The notes below the pieces were generated by a model, which made no database searches, was not told where the DNA came from, and was given only the letters and a program-made list of their open reading frames with translations. Shown one piece after another: positions 8,812 to 16,755 of a stretch of DNA of 39,840 bases (its first letter is position 1; each line of letters opens with the position of its first letter). The stretch is from Myxococcota bacterium (GTDB lineage Bacteria; Myxococcota_C; UBA6777), in assembly GCA_963169055.1 (NCBI GenBank), contig CAUJFU010000489.1:1-39840 (forward strand), written 5' to 3'. The position numbers and the translations under genes were made by a program.

Positions 8812-9573
8812 ATGGCGTTTGAGATCTTGGTCGTTGGTGTGGGGGATGCGTTTAGTGTTCGCCACTTTGGAACTTCTTTTTTGTTGCGGCGTGGAGATTT
8901 TGTGTGCGGCGTGGATTGCCCCGATCTCTATCGTCGGGCGTTGCACACACATCGCTTTCAGCACCAAGGGGATCTTTTGGATGCCCAACACCTCGATGCT
9001 TTGATCTTGACCCACCTACACGGAGATCATGTCAACGGCTTAGAGATGGTGGCTGCTTACTTGCGTTTCGGTTTTCGCAAAAAACTCAAGCTGTACACCT
9101 CCAAAGAAGTGATCCAAGATCTCTGGAATCGCCGATTATCGGTCTCTTTAGGACAGATGTGGGACGGCCAAGGCTATCAAACCCTGTCTGTCGAGGATTA
9201 CTTTGATCTCGAAGAGATCTCTTGGCAGGTTCCCGCACAAATCGGACCCTTTACCGTGACGACACGGCGCACCATCCACCACCTGCCGACGATGGCCCTT
9301 CAAATCAGCGATGGCGAACACACCTTCGGCCATTCGTGCGATACAGCCTATGATCCCGATCTGATCGATTGGTTACAACGCTGCGATCTGTTTTTTCACG
9401 AAGCGAATTTCGGACCCGCCCATACCCCCCTCGAACGCCTTCAAGCCCTCCCGCTCGATGTACGAAAAAAAATGCGCCTCGTCCATTATTCCGATCTGCT
9501 CGACCTCTCGACGCTTCAAGGCATCCAACCCGCATCTGAAGGACAACGCATCGTTGTGGGTTCGGATGAATAA
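8812..9573 (+). CDS. Metallo-beta-lactamase-fold hydrolase, RNase Z-like
   Basis: This 253-residue cytosolic protein has the metal-binding signature 'THLHGDH' at about 67-73 (HxHxDH). The N-terminal 'GVGDAFSVRHFGTSFLL' matches the strand-loop that opens the RNase Z/arylsulfatase branch of this fold. Later, 'GHSCDTAYDPDLIDWL' followed by 'DLFFHEANFG' corresponds to the Asp and His ligand motifs of that branch. Two zinc ions and a phosphodiester or ester hydrolase activity are expected, but the substrate cannot be read from sequence; tRNA 3' processing is only one option. ATG 8812 follows GAGGGAG closely; the GTG at 8809 is less likely. A double-hairpin repeat element follows the stop. Confidence 0.85.
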   Translation: MAFEILVVGVGDAFSVRHFGTSFLLRRGDFVCGVDCPDLYRRALHTHRFQHQGDLLDAQHLDALILTHLHGDHVNGLEMVAAYLRFGFRKKLKLYTSKEVIQDLWNRRLSVSLGQMWDGQGYQTLSVEDYFDLEEISWQVPAQIGPFTVTTRRTIHHLPTMALQISDGEHTFGHSCDTAYDPDLIDWLQRCDLFFHEANFGPAHTPLERLQALPLDVRKKMRLVHYSDLLDLSTLQGIQPASEGQRIVVGSDE

Positions 9574-9593
9574 AGAACGGACGCTCTCGCGTC

Positions 9594-9731
9594 GTTTGGT
9601 GGGGCAACGCCCCACACCCCACAAGGGGTCACAGCCCCCTTGACCCCGGTATGGCGGGGAGATCAAACGCTTTTCACACAAACAACTGTGCCGCTTGGAC
9701 GAGCTCGAACACGGCTTTGTTGTCGTCAAGT
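9594..9731 (+). repeat. Dispersed double-hairpin intergenic element, copy A
   Basis: The element begins with a perfect seven-base stem (GTGGGGC-AAC-GCCCCAC), followed by a second stem (AAGGGG...CCCCTT), then 'TTGACCCCGGTATGGCGG' and a conserved tail with TTTTCACA, GCCGCTTG and CGAACACG. The same order recurs at 33461-33608 and, in shortened form, at 39629-39740, always between genes and in the same orientation. Here it lies just after the metallo-hydrolase stop, where the hairpins might also help stop transcription. Confidence 0.7.
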
Positions 9732-9790
9732 GACATCGATACGAGCGCCATTCGCGTGGTGCAGTGGAGAGATTGCGGGGGAGAGGAGAG

Positions 9791-10087
9791 CTATGCGTGC
9801 GGAAGCAAGGGGAGGATCGCAAGAAGATCATCCAACTGAGCGAGCAGAGCCGCCGCCGCGCTATCGTCGATAGCGTAGCGGCGGAAGCCGTCTTCGTCCT
9901 CGATCTCGATCTCATAAAGCGTACCATCAGGCATTTGTGACGAAGACAACGCGGCGGGTATGCCGAGTGTTTGTGCGGTTCCTTCGAACTGTTCTGCAAG
10001 AAAGGCGGCATCTTCGGAGGCATCAAAGATCTCGTAGCGCTGTTCGAGGCCCCCAAAGCCACCGCTGGTCACGATCGCGATGCGCAT
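9791..10087 (-). CDS. Emfourin-family (protealysin inhibitor-like) protein
   Basis: The 98-residue protein starts 'MRIAIVTSGGFGGL' and contains 'LAEQFEG' and an acidic middle ('YEIEIEDEDG'). This resembles the emfourin family, small cytosolic inhibitors encoded beside protealysin-type M4 metalloproteases. ATG 10087 is preferred over 10108 because AAGGAG lies just upstream. That ribosome binding site overlaps the TAA stop of the protease gene, and only ten bases separate stop from start, so the two are probably translationally coupled. The role inferred from the family is tight inhibition of the neighbouring protease inside the cell. Confidence comes from combined sequence pattern and context. 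Confidence 0.8.
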   Translation of the reverse strand: MRIAIVTSGGFGGLEQRYEIFDASEDAAFLAEQFEGTAQTLGIPAALSSSQMPDGTLYEIEIEDEDGFRRYAIDDSAAAALLAQLDDLLAILPLLPHA

Positions 10088-10097
10088 CCACGACTCC

Positions 10098-11315
10098 TTA
10101 CCAACCAAACAAGCGCTTCACACCTGCCCAAAAGCCCGTCTCTGGGGGAGTTGTGCCGGGCGTGTTTGCCTCCGCAGCGGTGGGCAGTCCAGCGGGTGGG
10201 TTGTTGTTGATATCGTTGGCAGCATCGGTGGGGGAGCCATCTTTGTTGAGCAGCCCCACAGAGACCCACGCATCCAAAACAGCCTTGCGCTCGCTGCTAT
10301 CGGCTCCATAAAGAGAGCTTGCGGCTTCGAGACTGAGCTGCGCGAACTTCAAGAATGTTGCGTCGGGATTTTGAAGGCGCTGCAAAGTTTCGTACCAGAT
10401 CTTGCCTGCTTTTTCCCACGCATGGCCGCCGATCTGAGTCGCCGCAAGATAGAAGGCGCGGTTGGGGATGCCCGAGTTGATGTGAACGCCGCCATTGTCA
10501 CGGCTGGTCTTGACAAAATGGCTCATGTGGCCGGGCTGCGGATCTTTCCCAAGCAGCGGGTCGTTGTAAGCCTCCCCGGGCGCTTTCATCGAACGCAGCG
10601 CTTGGCCTTTGATGTTCGGAGCCAATATCTCTTTTCCCACCAACCAATGGGCTTGTGCTGCGGTTTGCTTTTTCTTGAATTGTTCGGTCAAACAACCGAA
10701 TACATCGGCCAGATGCTCGTTGAGCGCGCCCGATTGATAAACATAGTTCAATCCGCCCGAAAATTGGACCATACCGTGGGAAAGTTCGTGGCCGATCACC
10801 GTCAAGGCTTGCGTGAAGCGCGTAAAGATCTTGCCGTCGCCATCGCCATACGCCATCTGCTTGCCGTTCCAAAAGGCGTTGTTAAAGTTGCGGCGCACAT
10901 GCACACTTGAGATCAGCGGCATGCCCTTGCCATCGAGAGAATCGCGCCCATACACTTCTTTCAAAAGTTGGTAAGTGTCCCCCGCTCCATCGTAGGCTTC
11001 GTTGACAGCGGCATCTGCATGGGCTGGATCGCCTTCGCCCCGAGCAAGGGCTTTTTGAAGCTCTGTCGAGTATTCGGCATTGTAGACCTTGCGTTGCAAA
11101 CCCTCCGCCTGAACGTCCAATTCTGCGGAAAAAAAAGCCATCGCCAAAGCCAACGTGGTGCTGTCGCGTTCGATGCGCACCTCTTCGGAGATCTTCGCCA
11201 ATTCTTCTACAGAAGCGATCAACTCGGTATCTCCCGATGCTTTGATTGCGTCGACCATGTAGGGGGGGATGATGCACTGGATCGGATCGTGACCATGACC
11301 GTGACGACAAACCAT
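10098..11315 (-). CDS. Protealysin-like M4 family zinc metalloprotease
   Basis: The 405-residue protein has no signal peptide. It begins with a short propeptide carrying 'CIIPPYM' (about 14-20), the PPYM-type motif of protealysin precursors. Catalytic elements follow: 'VIGHELSHGMVQ' (HExxH, about 173-184; most M4 enzymes have HELTH), 'GALNEHLADVFG' with the third zinc ligand Glu200, and 'DNGGVHINSGIPNRAF' with the catalytic His of the C-terminal domain. After the normal M4 end there is a Pro/Thr/Asn-rich tail of about 40 residues finishing 'GFWAGVKRLFGW', unusual for the family. The start has GAGGAGG four bases upstream. Protealysin relatives act inside cells or leave by non-Sec routes; the substrate here is unknown. 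The emfourin-like inhibitor gene follows directly. Confidence 0.93.
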   Translation of the reverse strand: MVCRHGHGHDPIQCIIPPYMVDAIKASGDTELIASVEELAKISEEVRIERDSTTLALAMAFFSAELDVQAEGLQRKVYNAEYSTELQKALARGEGDPAHADAAVNEAYDGAGDTYQLLKEVYGRDSLDGKGMPLISSVHVRRNFNNAFWNGKQMAYGDGDGKIFTRFTQALTVIGHELSHGMVQFSGGLNYVYQSGALNEHLADVFGCLTEQFKKKQTAAQAHWLVGKEILAPNIKGQALRSMKAPGEAYNDPLLGKDPQPGHMSHFVKTSRDNGGVHINSGIPNRAFYLAATQIGGHAWEKAGKIWYETLQRLQNPDATFLKFAQLSLEAASSLYGADSSERKAVLDAWVSVGLLNKDGSPTDAANDINNNPPAGLPTAAEANTPGTTPPETGFWAGVKRLFGW

Positions 11316-11504
11316 ACAACCTCCTCTCGAAGCAAATAGAACCCTGATGAAGATGCGCTACAACGCGCAGAGCGGTTTCATGACGAACCAACCGCCAAGT
11401 CTAAGGCCGACGCCCCGAACAAGTCAACAACACTTGCCTTCTTCGACAAGAAAAGACACACCCAAAAGAAGCGGCTTGTGATCGGTGCAAAAGGAGAGTT
11501 GTCG

Positions 11505-11816
11505 ATGAAACGGATATCGTTGTGTGTGTTGTGTGTGGGAGCTTTGTTGTGGGCGGCGTGTACGCCTTCGCCGATGACAACGGCAGGATACAGCAAGACC
11601 TGTACAGCCAAAGAAGATTGCGCGGCAGTTTACGTCGGACCTGTTTGCGGGTGTGGCTGTGACGGCGACGCCATCGCCAAAACAGAGATCGACCGTTATC
11701 AGAAAGAATACAGCGCTCGCCAAAAAGGATGCGGTCAACTCCCGCTGTGTGCGCCTTGTCCCACCACCAAGTACGAATGCAAGGCTGGTGTTTGTGCTGT
11801 ACTGAGCGGAAACTAA
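11505..11816 (+). CDS. Small Cys-rich lipoprotein
   Basis: ATG 11505 lies eight bases after AAGGAG and opens a lipoprotein signal ('MKRISLCVLCVGALLWAAC'), with a lipobox LWAAC at about residues 15-19. The mature part of about 85 residues holds nine cysteines besides the lipidated one, in pairs such as 'CTAKEDC', 'VCGCGCDGD' and 'CAPCPTTKYECKAGVC', which suggests a compact disulphide-bonded domain. Export and lipid anchoring are inferred from the signal. No function can be assigned. It is divergent from the M4 protease and converges on another Cys-rich lipoprotein. Confidence 0.8.
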   Translation: MKRISLCVLCVGALLWAACTPSPMTTAGYSKTCTAKEDCAAVYVGPVCGCGCDGDAIAKTEIDRYQKEYSARQKGCGQLPLCAPCPTTKYECKAGVCAVLSGN

Positions 11817-11994
11817 CACGAGATCCGCCCAAAAAAGACGATGGATGTTGTCAAGGGCGATCAGTCCGATGCGTTGGAGACAGACGACCATTCGCATCAA
11901 GTGGCTTTTTGCATCATTCCGTCTATTTCGCCTTGGCAAGCCCCATCCCGCCTCACACCCCACCAAACCATCCCCCAACAGAATCCGCCCAGAA

Positions 11995-12951
11995 TCATTC
12001 GCCCGAACAACGATAGCGTTCGTTGTCGCAACAACCTTTTTGGTTGCCATCGCAACTCTGGGCCTTTGCACATTGCGCCCATGTAGTCATGCACTGTGTA
12101 CAGGTAGAGGAAAGCGACTGAAAACAAGCACCTTGGCAGTTTTGATCTGAGCCGCACGGTTGGAGGCACTTGAGCAGCGTATCGATCTCCGCACGTCCAC
12201 AGCTATTGGGTTGCAAACAAACATTTTGGCTCATCGCCGCATAATAGGCGCATTTCATCCCAAGCTTGCAGTCTTGATCCGATGCGCATTTTTTCGAGCA
12301 ATAACCGCTACGGCTCGCCGCCATCATGCAGACCCCCGAAGAACAAGCGCTCCCTTCGGTGCAATACTTCCGCTGATCGTGAGACACTTCGAGCTTGAGA
12401 TTGCCAAAGCAAGCAGCGTATTCTTGGCCGCAACAACTGCCCGAAGCCGAAAGGGTACCGCTGCATTTGTTTTTGTTTACACAACCATAAAACTGGCCGA
12501 CACATGGGCTGCAACCGGGTGATTTGAGCGTCTTGTCAAGGCAGCTAAGAAAGCACGCGCTGTATTCTTCTTGAGTTTTCGTGTTGGCGCTACATGAGGA
12601 ATGGCAGACGTCGAGCATGTCGTCGATATCGGCTTGATTGCATTTGGCTCCGCTGGGGTTGGGGGTGGGGTTGGTTCCTCCCGGGTTGGGGTTGGGGAGG
12701 CCCAATCCACCGGAGCCGCCCGGGGTGGGGTTGGGGTTTTTGGCGCACAGTCCGCCGCCTCCTTGGAGAGTTGCACAATAAAGGCTTTGGCAATCGTTAT
12801 GGTTGGTGCAGCTTTCACCGTTGGGTCGGCCTTGGCGGTTGGTCCCACCGATCCCACCGTTCCCACCGCCCCCATAATTGTTGGGTACGCCACAGGCGAT
12901 CAAAAGGCTAAGAGCGGAACTTGCGAAGAGTGCGAGGGTTTGTCGTTTCAT
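11995..12951 (-). CDS. Cys-rich lipoprotein with Gly/Pro linker
   Basis: ATG 12951 follows AAGGAG and starts a lipoprotein signal ('MKRQTLALFASSALSLLIAC', cysteine at residue 20). A Gly/Asn-rich stretch follows, then 'GESCTNHNDCQSLYC', a Cys-rich motif common in exported proteins of Myxococcota and relatives. Next come a Pro/Gly/Asn linker and three Cys-rich blocks, including 'CSSGVCMMAASRSGYC' and 'CASDQDCKLGMKC'. The protein has 318 residues and is probably surface or periplasmic and disulphide-rich. No catalytic motif was seen. The track's longer start at 13146 has no ribosome binding site and would place the signal peptide internally. Confidence 0.82.
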   Translation of the reverse strand: MKRQTLALFASSALSLLIACGVPNNYGGGGNGGIGGTNRQGRPNGESCTNHNDCQSLYCATLQGGGGLCAKNPNPTPGGSGGLGLPNPNPGGTNPTPNPSGAKCNQADIDDMLDVCHSSCSANTKTQEEYSACFLSCLDKTLKSPGCSPCVGQFYGCVNKNKCSGTLSASGSCCGQEYAACFGNLKLEVSHDQRKYCTEGSACSSGVCMMAASRSGYCSKKCASDQDCKLGMKCAYYAAMSQNVCLQPNSCGRAEIDTLLKCLQPCGSDQNCQGACFQSLSSTCTQCMTTWAQCAKAQSCDGNQKGCCDNERYRCSGE

Positions 12952-13210
12952 GGTTTGTTCTCCTTGTTTGATTTGGTTTGGAATCTTTGGGTTTGGGGGA
13001 ATGACGAATCGCTGGAAAGCGCCTTCTTTCGGAAGTGTTTGAACGCTGTTGTTTCGTCGTTGGGAGGGCCTTGTGGCAAGGCATGTGCCGAGGGCCGCAA
13101 ACAAGGACATCGCCTTGTGCAGAAAGGAGATCGCCAAGATCGCCAAGGGATGGGACAGATCGAATCGTCCAGATCACAAACACGGAAGTGTCCAAAAGAC
13201 AGGCACTCGC

Positions 13211-13346
13211 AAGCAACGAGCGGGGCTGTGTTCGGACAGATCACCAGCGACGAGCGGGGTTGTATTCGGACAGATCACAAGCAACGAGCGGGGTTGTGTT
13301 TGGGCAGATCACAAGCAACGGGCGGGGTTGTATTTGGGAAGATTCG
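13211..13346 (+). repeat. 34-bp tandem repeat array, about four copies
   Basis: The unit begins GAGCGGGGTTGTGTTCGG and repeats exactly every 34 bases, with copies starting at 13218, 13252, 13286 and 13320 and a few substitutions each. There are no unique spacers, so it is not a CRISPR array. The last copy runs into the putative -35 element of the downstream gene, which raises the possibility of a regulatory role. Confidence 0.85.
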
Positions 13347-13355
13347 TGCTATAAA
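13328..13355 (+). promoter_or_regulatory. Sigma-70-type promoter candidate for the SpeE-like operon
   Basis: TTGTAT (13328-13333), a 16-base spacer and TATAAA (13350-13355), the latter preceded by TG with one intervening base, form a good housekeeping promoter match. Transcription would start near 13362, downstream of the GTG at 13358 that opens the ORF track entry, which favours the TTG at 13430 as the real start codon. Confidence 0.45.
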
Positions 13356-13429
13356 CCGTGCCGTTCCCTTTTGGTGTAATAGCTCGGAAAGCAAGCGTAC
13401 ACGGGCAAGATGGAATCGGGAGGAAGGCG

Positions 13430-15145
13430 TTGGTAGGAGAACAGATCCCGCAAGAGCGTTGGCGAGCGCGGTTGTTGTTGGCTGCGGTGTTTGTGTTGGT
13501 GGGTTGCGGCATCGTGATGGAGTTGATGATCGCGGGGTACGCATCCCATCTACAAGGCGATAGCATCTATCAATTTTCGCTGACGATCGGCTTGTTTATG
13601 AGTGCGATGGGGGTGGGCAGTTTTTTGACCCAGCGCTTTGAGGATCGTTTGGTCGAGCGGATGGCGTGGGTGCAATGGAGTTTTGCAGCGAGCAGCGCGG
13701 CGACGATCTTGTTTTTGGGGTTATCGGATCAATTCACGACCAGCTTTTCGTTGATGTCGCATGGATGGACGGTATGGATGGGGGGGCATATCGGCTTTAT
13801 GCTGCCGTTGGCGGTGCGGATCGTGGAGAGCGATCTACCGCTGCCGCGCTTGTTGGCGAGCGTGTTGTTTATGGACTACCTTGGGGCGTTGGCGGGTTCG
13901 TTGTGGTTTCCGTGGTGGCTGTTGCCGACCTTGGGATTTGCAAATGGCGCGCTGGCGGTGGCTTTGGTGGCCTTGATTGGGCTATCGTTGCTTGGGATCG
14001 CTTTTTGGCGGATTCTGCGATGGGAACGGGGCCTTTGGTGGGCGACGTTGCTTTTGTTGGGTGGTATCGCTCTCTCGTGGGATCGCACAGAACGGATCCT
14101 TGAGCATTTGTCGATGCGTGGGATGAAAGGTGTCGAGAAGATCCATATCGAACGCTCACGCTACCAAGAGATCCGCTTTTTTCGTTATGGAAAAGAACAT
14201 TTTTTGAGCCTGAATCGGTTTGCGCAATTCAGCAGCCAAGACGAACACCGCTATCACGAGTCGTTGGTGCATCTTGCGATGCACCGGGCCAAACAGCACA
14301 AGCGGATCTTGATCTTGGGAGGCGGGGATGGCCTCGTGTTGCGCGAGTTGTGGCGTTATGCGGATGTTGCGCATGTTGTGATGGTCGATCTCGATCCCGC
14401 GATGACTCGTTTTGGTGCAACGCATCCTGTGATGCGCCGCCTCAACGAAGACTCAATGATCCCGCCCAAGCCGCGAACCTACTGCCTCTACGAAGCCATC
14501 TGCGGTACAGCCCGCCCCAAGCGGCTCTATCAACAACGCATCGAACGCCCCGAAGCTTCTTGCCCACCAATCCCCGCCCACAAAAAGCCCGAATCTGCGA
14601 CCTGTTCGCTGCACATCCGCAAACAACAAAGCCATCCGACGCTGGAGATCCGCAACGAAGACGCTTGGAAATACGTTGAACAAGCCAACACGCCGTTTGA
14701 TATCATCCTCTCGGATCTACCCGACGCCACCAATATCTCGCTGTCCAAGTTGTACAGCATCGAATTTTATCGGATGCTTCGGCGTTTACTGGTTCGGGGT
14801 GGAGCGATGGCGGTGCAATCCACGACGGTGGCTCCGGGCTATCGTCGTGCCTTTTGGTGCATCTACAACACCATCCATGCAGCGGGCTTTCACACGCAAG
14901 CCTATCATGCTTGGATCCCAAGCTTTGGCCTGCATACGAGTTTTGTGTTGGCCGCCGATGAACCTGTCGGCTTGCAAACGCTCCAATTCACGGTGCCGAC
15001 GCGCTTTTTGCACGATCATTTTCTGCCTGCGATGTTGTGGTTTCCCAAAGATATCGAACACGTCGAGACGCGGATCAATCGGATCGACACGCACATCTTG
15101 TTGCGCTATCTGCTGAAAAACTCGCTGCTTGGGTCTGTAGAATGA
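13430..15145 (+). CDS. Membrane-fused spermidine synthase-like protein, first of three
   Basis: Residues to about 240 form several transmembrane helices ('LLLAAVFVLVGCGIVMELMI', 'SLTIGLFMSAMGVGSFLTQ'). The C-terminal half is a polyamine aminopropyltransferase-type Rossmann domain with 'ILILGGGDGLVLREL' (nucleotide-binding loop), 'VMVDLDPAMT' (acidic residue after strand 2) and 'IILSDLPDATN' (catalytic Asp region). Such proteins are often annotated speE-like; actual polyamine synthesis is unproven. Compared with the third gene in the row, a Pro/Cys-rich insertion of about 57 residues sits between 'RRLNEDS' and 'IRNEDAWKYV'. TTG 13430 is preferred as start because GGGAGGA is just upstream and the promoter candidate lies between it and the earlier GTG. 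The stop overlaps the next ATG (ATGA), indicating translational coupling. Confidence 0.85.
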   Translation: MVGEQIPQERWRARLLLAAVFVLVGCGIVMELMIAGYASHLQGDSIYQFSLTIGLFMSAMGVGSFLTQRFEDRLVERMAWVQWSFAASSAATILFLGLSDQFTTSFSLMSHGWTVWMGGHIGFMLPLAVRIVESDLPLPRLLASVLFMDYLGALAGSLWFPWWLLPTLGFANGALAVALVALIGLSLLGIAFWRILRWERGLWWATLLLLGGIALSWDRTERILEHLSMRGMKGVEKIHIERSRYQEIRFFRYGKEHFLSLNRFAQFSSQDEHRYHESLVHLAMHRAKQHKRILILGGGDGLVLRELWRYADVAHVVMVDLDPAMTRFGATHPVMRRLNEDSMIPPKPRTYCLYEAICGTARPKRLYQQRIERPEASCPPIPAHKKPESATCSLHIRKQQSHPTLEIRNEDAWKYVEQANTPFDIILSDLPDATNISLSKLYSIEFYRMLRRLLVRGGAMAVQSTTVAPGYRRAFWCIYNTIHAAGFHTQAYHAWIPSFGLHTSFVLAADEPVGLQTLQFTVPTRFLHDHFLPAMLWFPKDIEHVETRINRIDTHILLRYLLKNSLLGSVE

Positions 15146-16746
15146 ACGCGATCCGTATGGGCTTGCGCCCTGAACGCAGTTTGGTGATCGGTTTGGGTTG
15201 TTTGTTGGGGGCGTACTTGTTCCAAGTGCAGCGCTATACGTGGGGTTGGGGTACAATCCCGGGGCGCGGTGCAGCGTTTTGGGTGTTGGTGGGTTTGTTT
15301 GTGGGGATGGGATGGGGATGGAAACGACCGATTCATCGGGGTGTTTGGGTGGTGTTGTTGGCTGTGTTATCAAGTCCGCCGTGGTTGCACGAGGTGTTGC
15401 GTCGCGAATGGATCGGGCGGTGGTGGCTTGATGGCGCAAGTGTAGTGTTGATCGGTTCGGCGGGATGGGCCTTTGCGATGCCATTTCGTGCGTTGGTGCA
15501 GATCGATCTGCGCAAGGAAGAACGTGTTGCGTTGGGGACGTTGTTGGGAGACATCCTGCTCTTGGCGACGATCTTGGCGATCCTACCGTACTTTGGTGTC
15601 TTGCCTACGGCGGCAGCGTTGGGAGTGACGTTGTGGTTTTGGTTGTGGCGCGCATGCCCCTCGATGCTTCTGGCGTACAGTTGCTTTTTTCCCGCTCTGG
15701 CGTGTGGGCTGATGCCTTGGAGTAGCGGGGTGTTCCTTAGCATCGCGGGGACGTGGCCTGTGGAGCACCGCGTGATCGACGGTCGTTCGTTCTATCTGGA
15801 GCGTGATCGACGAGTGCCTTTGTTTCGGATGGTGGGTCCGGGCGGAGAAGTGTTGTCCGCAGATCAGCATCGGATGGCGGAAGCGATGATCGCCCCGTGG
15901 TTCGAGGATATCCGAGGCCCTGCGCGGATCATGCTTGTGGGCGGAGAAGACGGGATATTGTTGCGTGAGCTTCTTTCTTCGCCAGCGGTCGTGAGGGTGG
16001 ATCTGTGGAGCGTGCGGGCGGCTCGCCTTGCGTTCTTTGCGAATCACCCGATCACTCGGCGCTTTCATCAAGATGCTTTCCGAGATCCGCGTGTTTTCGT
16101 TCACATCCAACCAACCCCCGCAGCGCTTGTTGTTGCGCTTGAACGCGCCGCACCAAAAGAGTACGCAGCGATCCTCCAAGCCGTCGATCCGCCCGCCCAT
16201 CGGAGCGATCGGTGGTTGTATCAACCGAGCGTTTTTCGCATCTTGCGCCGCCACCTGCAACTGCAAGGCCCGCTCATCGTCGCCGCAGGAAACTGGGAAG
16301 ACCCCGATGATATCGCTTGTGTTGGTCATGCTCTGCGCTGGGCTGGCTTTTTTACACAGCCCTATCGGGCCTCGGGCATGGATATCACATGGTCTTTTTG
16401 GTGGGCCTCGACAAAGCGCCCTTCCCCCCGCCTCGTTCGCATCCCTGCGGGTTTGCGATCGTTCCGACAAGCCCGATGGCCCGGAATGATCACATTTCCT
16501 CGCCTCTTTGATCCCCGCCGCGCACCCTTGCCCGAATGCACCCCGCCCTCTGTATCGCCTTCGATGCCGCCCGCTGTGCCGCCTTCGATGCTGCCTTCGA
16601 TGCTGCCCGCTGTATCGCCCTCCTCACGGCCCATAAACCACAAGGCGGTTCCGCCAATTCAACCACATCAACAACGTCCAAACAACGGGGAAAAACAGCC
16701 CTCCGCTCCCCGCAAGACTCTCCTCCCCTTTCGCCAATCGATGTAG
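15142..16746 (+). CDS. Degenerate membrane-fused spermidine synthase-like protein, second of three
   Basis: The ATG overlaps the stop of the previous gene (ATGA). The protein has 534 residues. Its N-terminal half contains many hydrophobic helices ('FWVLVGLFVGMGWGW', 'LLGDILLLATILAILPYFG'). The following domain aligns in layout with its neighbours but has lost key motifs: 'IMLVGGEDGILLREL' replaces GGGDG, 'RVDLWSVRAARL' replaces the VDLDPAMT motif, and 'AILQAVDPPAHRSDRW' stands in place of the DLPxxTN motif. The C-terminus is a Pro/Ser/Met-rich repeat ('PPSMLPSMLPAVSPS') and disordered tail. I infer a catalytically inactive paralogue, perhaps a partner of the flanking enzymes; loss of function through decay is the alternative, although the frame is intact. 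Confidence 0.75.
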   Translation: MNAIRMGLRPERSLVIGLGCLLGAYLFQVQRYTWGWGTIPGRGAAFWVLVGLFVGMGWGWKRPIHRGVWVVLLAVLSSPPWLHEVLRREWIGRWWLDGASVVLIGSAGWAFAMPFRALVQIDLRKEERVALGTLLGDILLLATILAILPYFGVLPTAAALGVTLWFWLWRACPSMLLAYSCFFPALACGLMPWSSGVFLSIAGTWPVEHRVIDGRSFYLERDRRVPLFRMVGPGGEVLSADQHRMAEAMIAPWFEDIRGPARIMLVGGEDGILLRELLSSPAVVRVDLWSVRAARLAFFANHPITRRFHQDAFRDPRVFVHIQPTPAALVVALERAAPKEYAAILQAVDPPAHRSDRWLYQPSVFRILRRHLQLQGPLIVAAGNWEDPDDIACVGHALRWAGFFTQPYRASGMDITWSFWWASTKRPSPRLVRIPAGLRSFRQARWPGMITFPRLFDPRRAPLPECTPPSVSPSMPPAVPPSMLPSMLPAVSPSSRPINHKAVPPIQPHQQRPNNGEKQPSAPRKTLLPFRQSM

Positions 16747-16755
16747 GACAACGTC

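Larger units (their letters stand above)
12952..13429. other. Intergenic region upstream of the SpeE-like operon
   Basis: This region of 478 bases separates divergent genes. It contains a 34-bp tandem repeat array (13211-13346) and a good promoter candidate (13328-13355), both described separately. Bases 12970-13200 show no supported gene; the overlapping long ORFs are continuations of frames from the neighbouring genes. Confidence 0.5.

Noticed and set aside
13211-13346. Possible CRISPR array from regularly spaced repeats
   Set aside because: The repeats are directly adjacent with no unique spacers and no cas genes lie in the window. The same reasoning applies to the arrays at 23914-24085, 33398-33472 and 33709-33796.
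12601-13563. A 320-codon plus-strand ORF overlapping the Cys-rich lipoprotein and the 34-bp repeats
   Set aside because: The first part is antisense to the lipoprotein gene and the rest crosses the repeat array in a different frame from the SpeE-like gene.
15142-16746. Calling the middle SpeE-like gene a pseudogene
   Set aside because: The frame is complete, it is translationally coupled to its neighbour and hydrophobic segments are kept; motif loss alone fits an inactive partner protein equally well.
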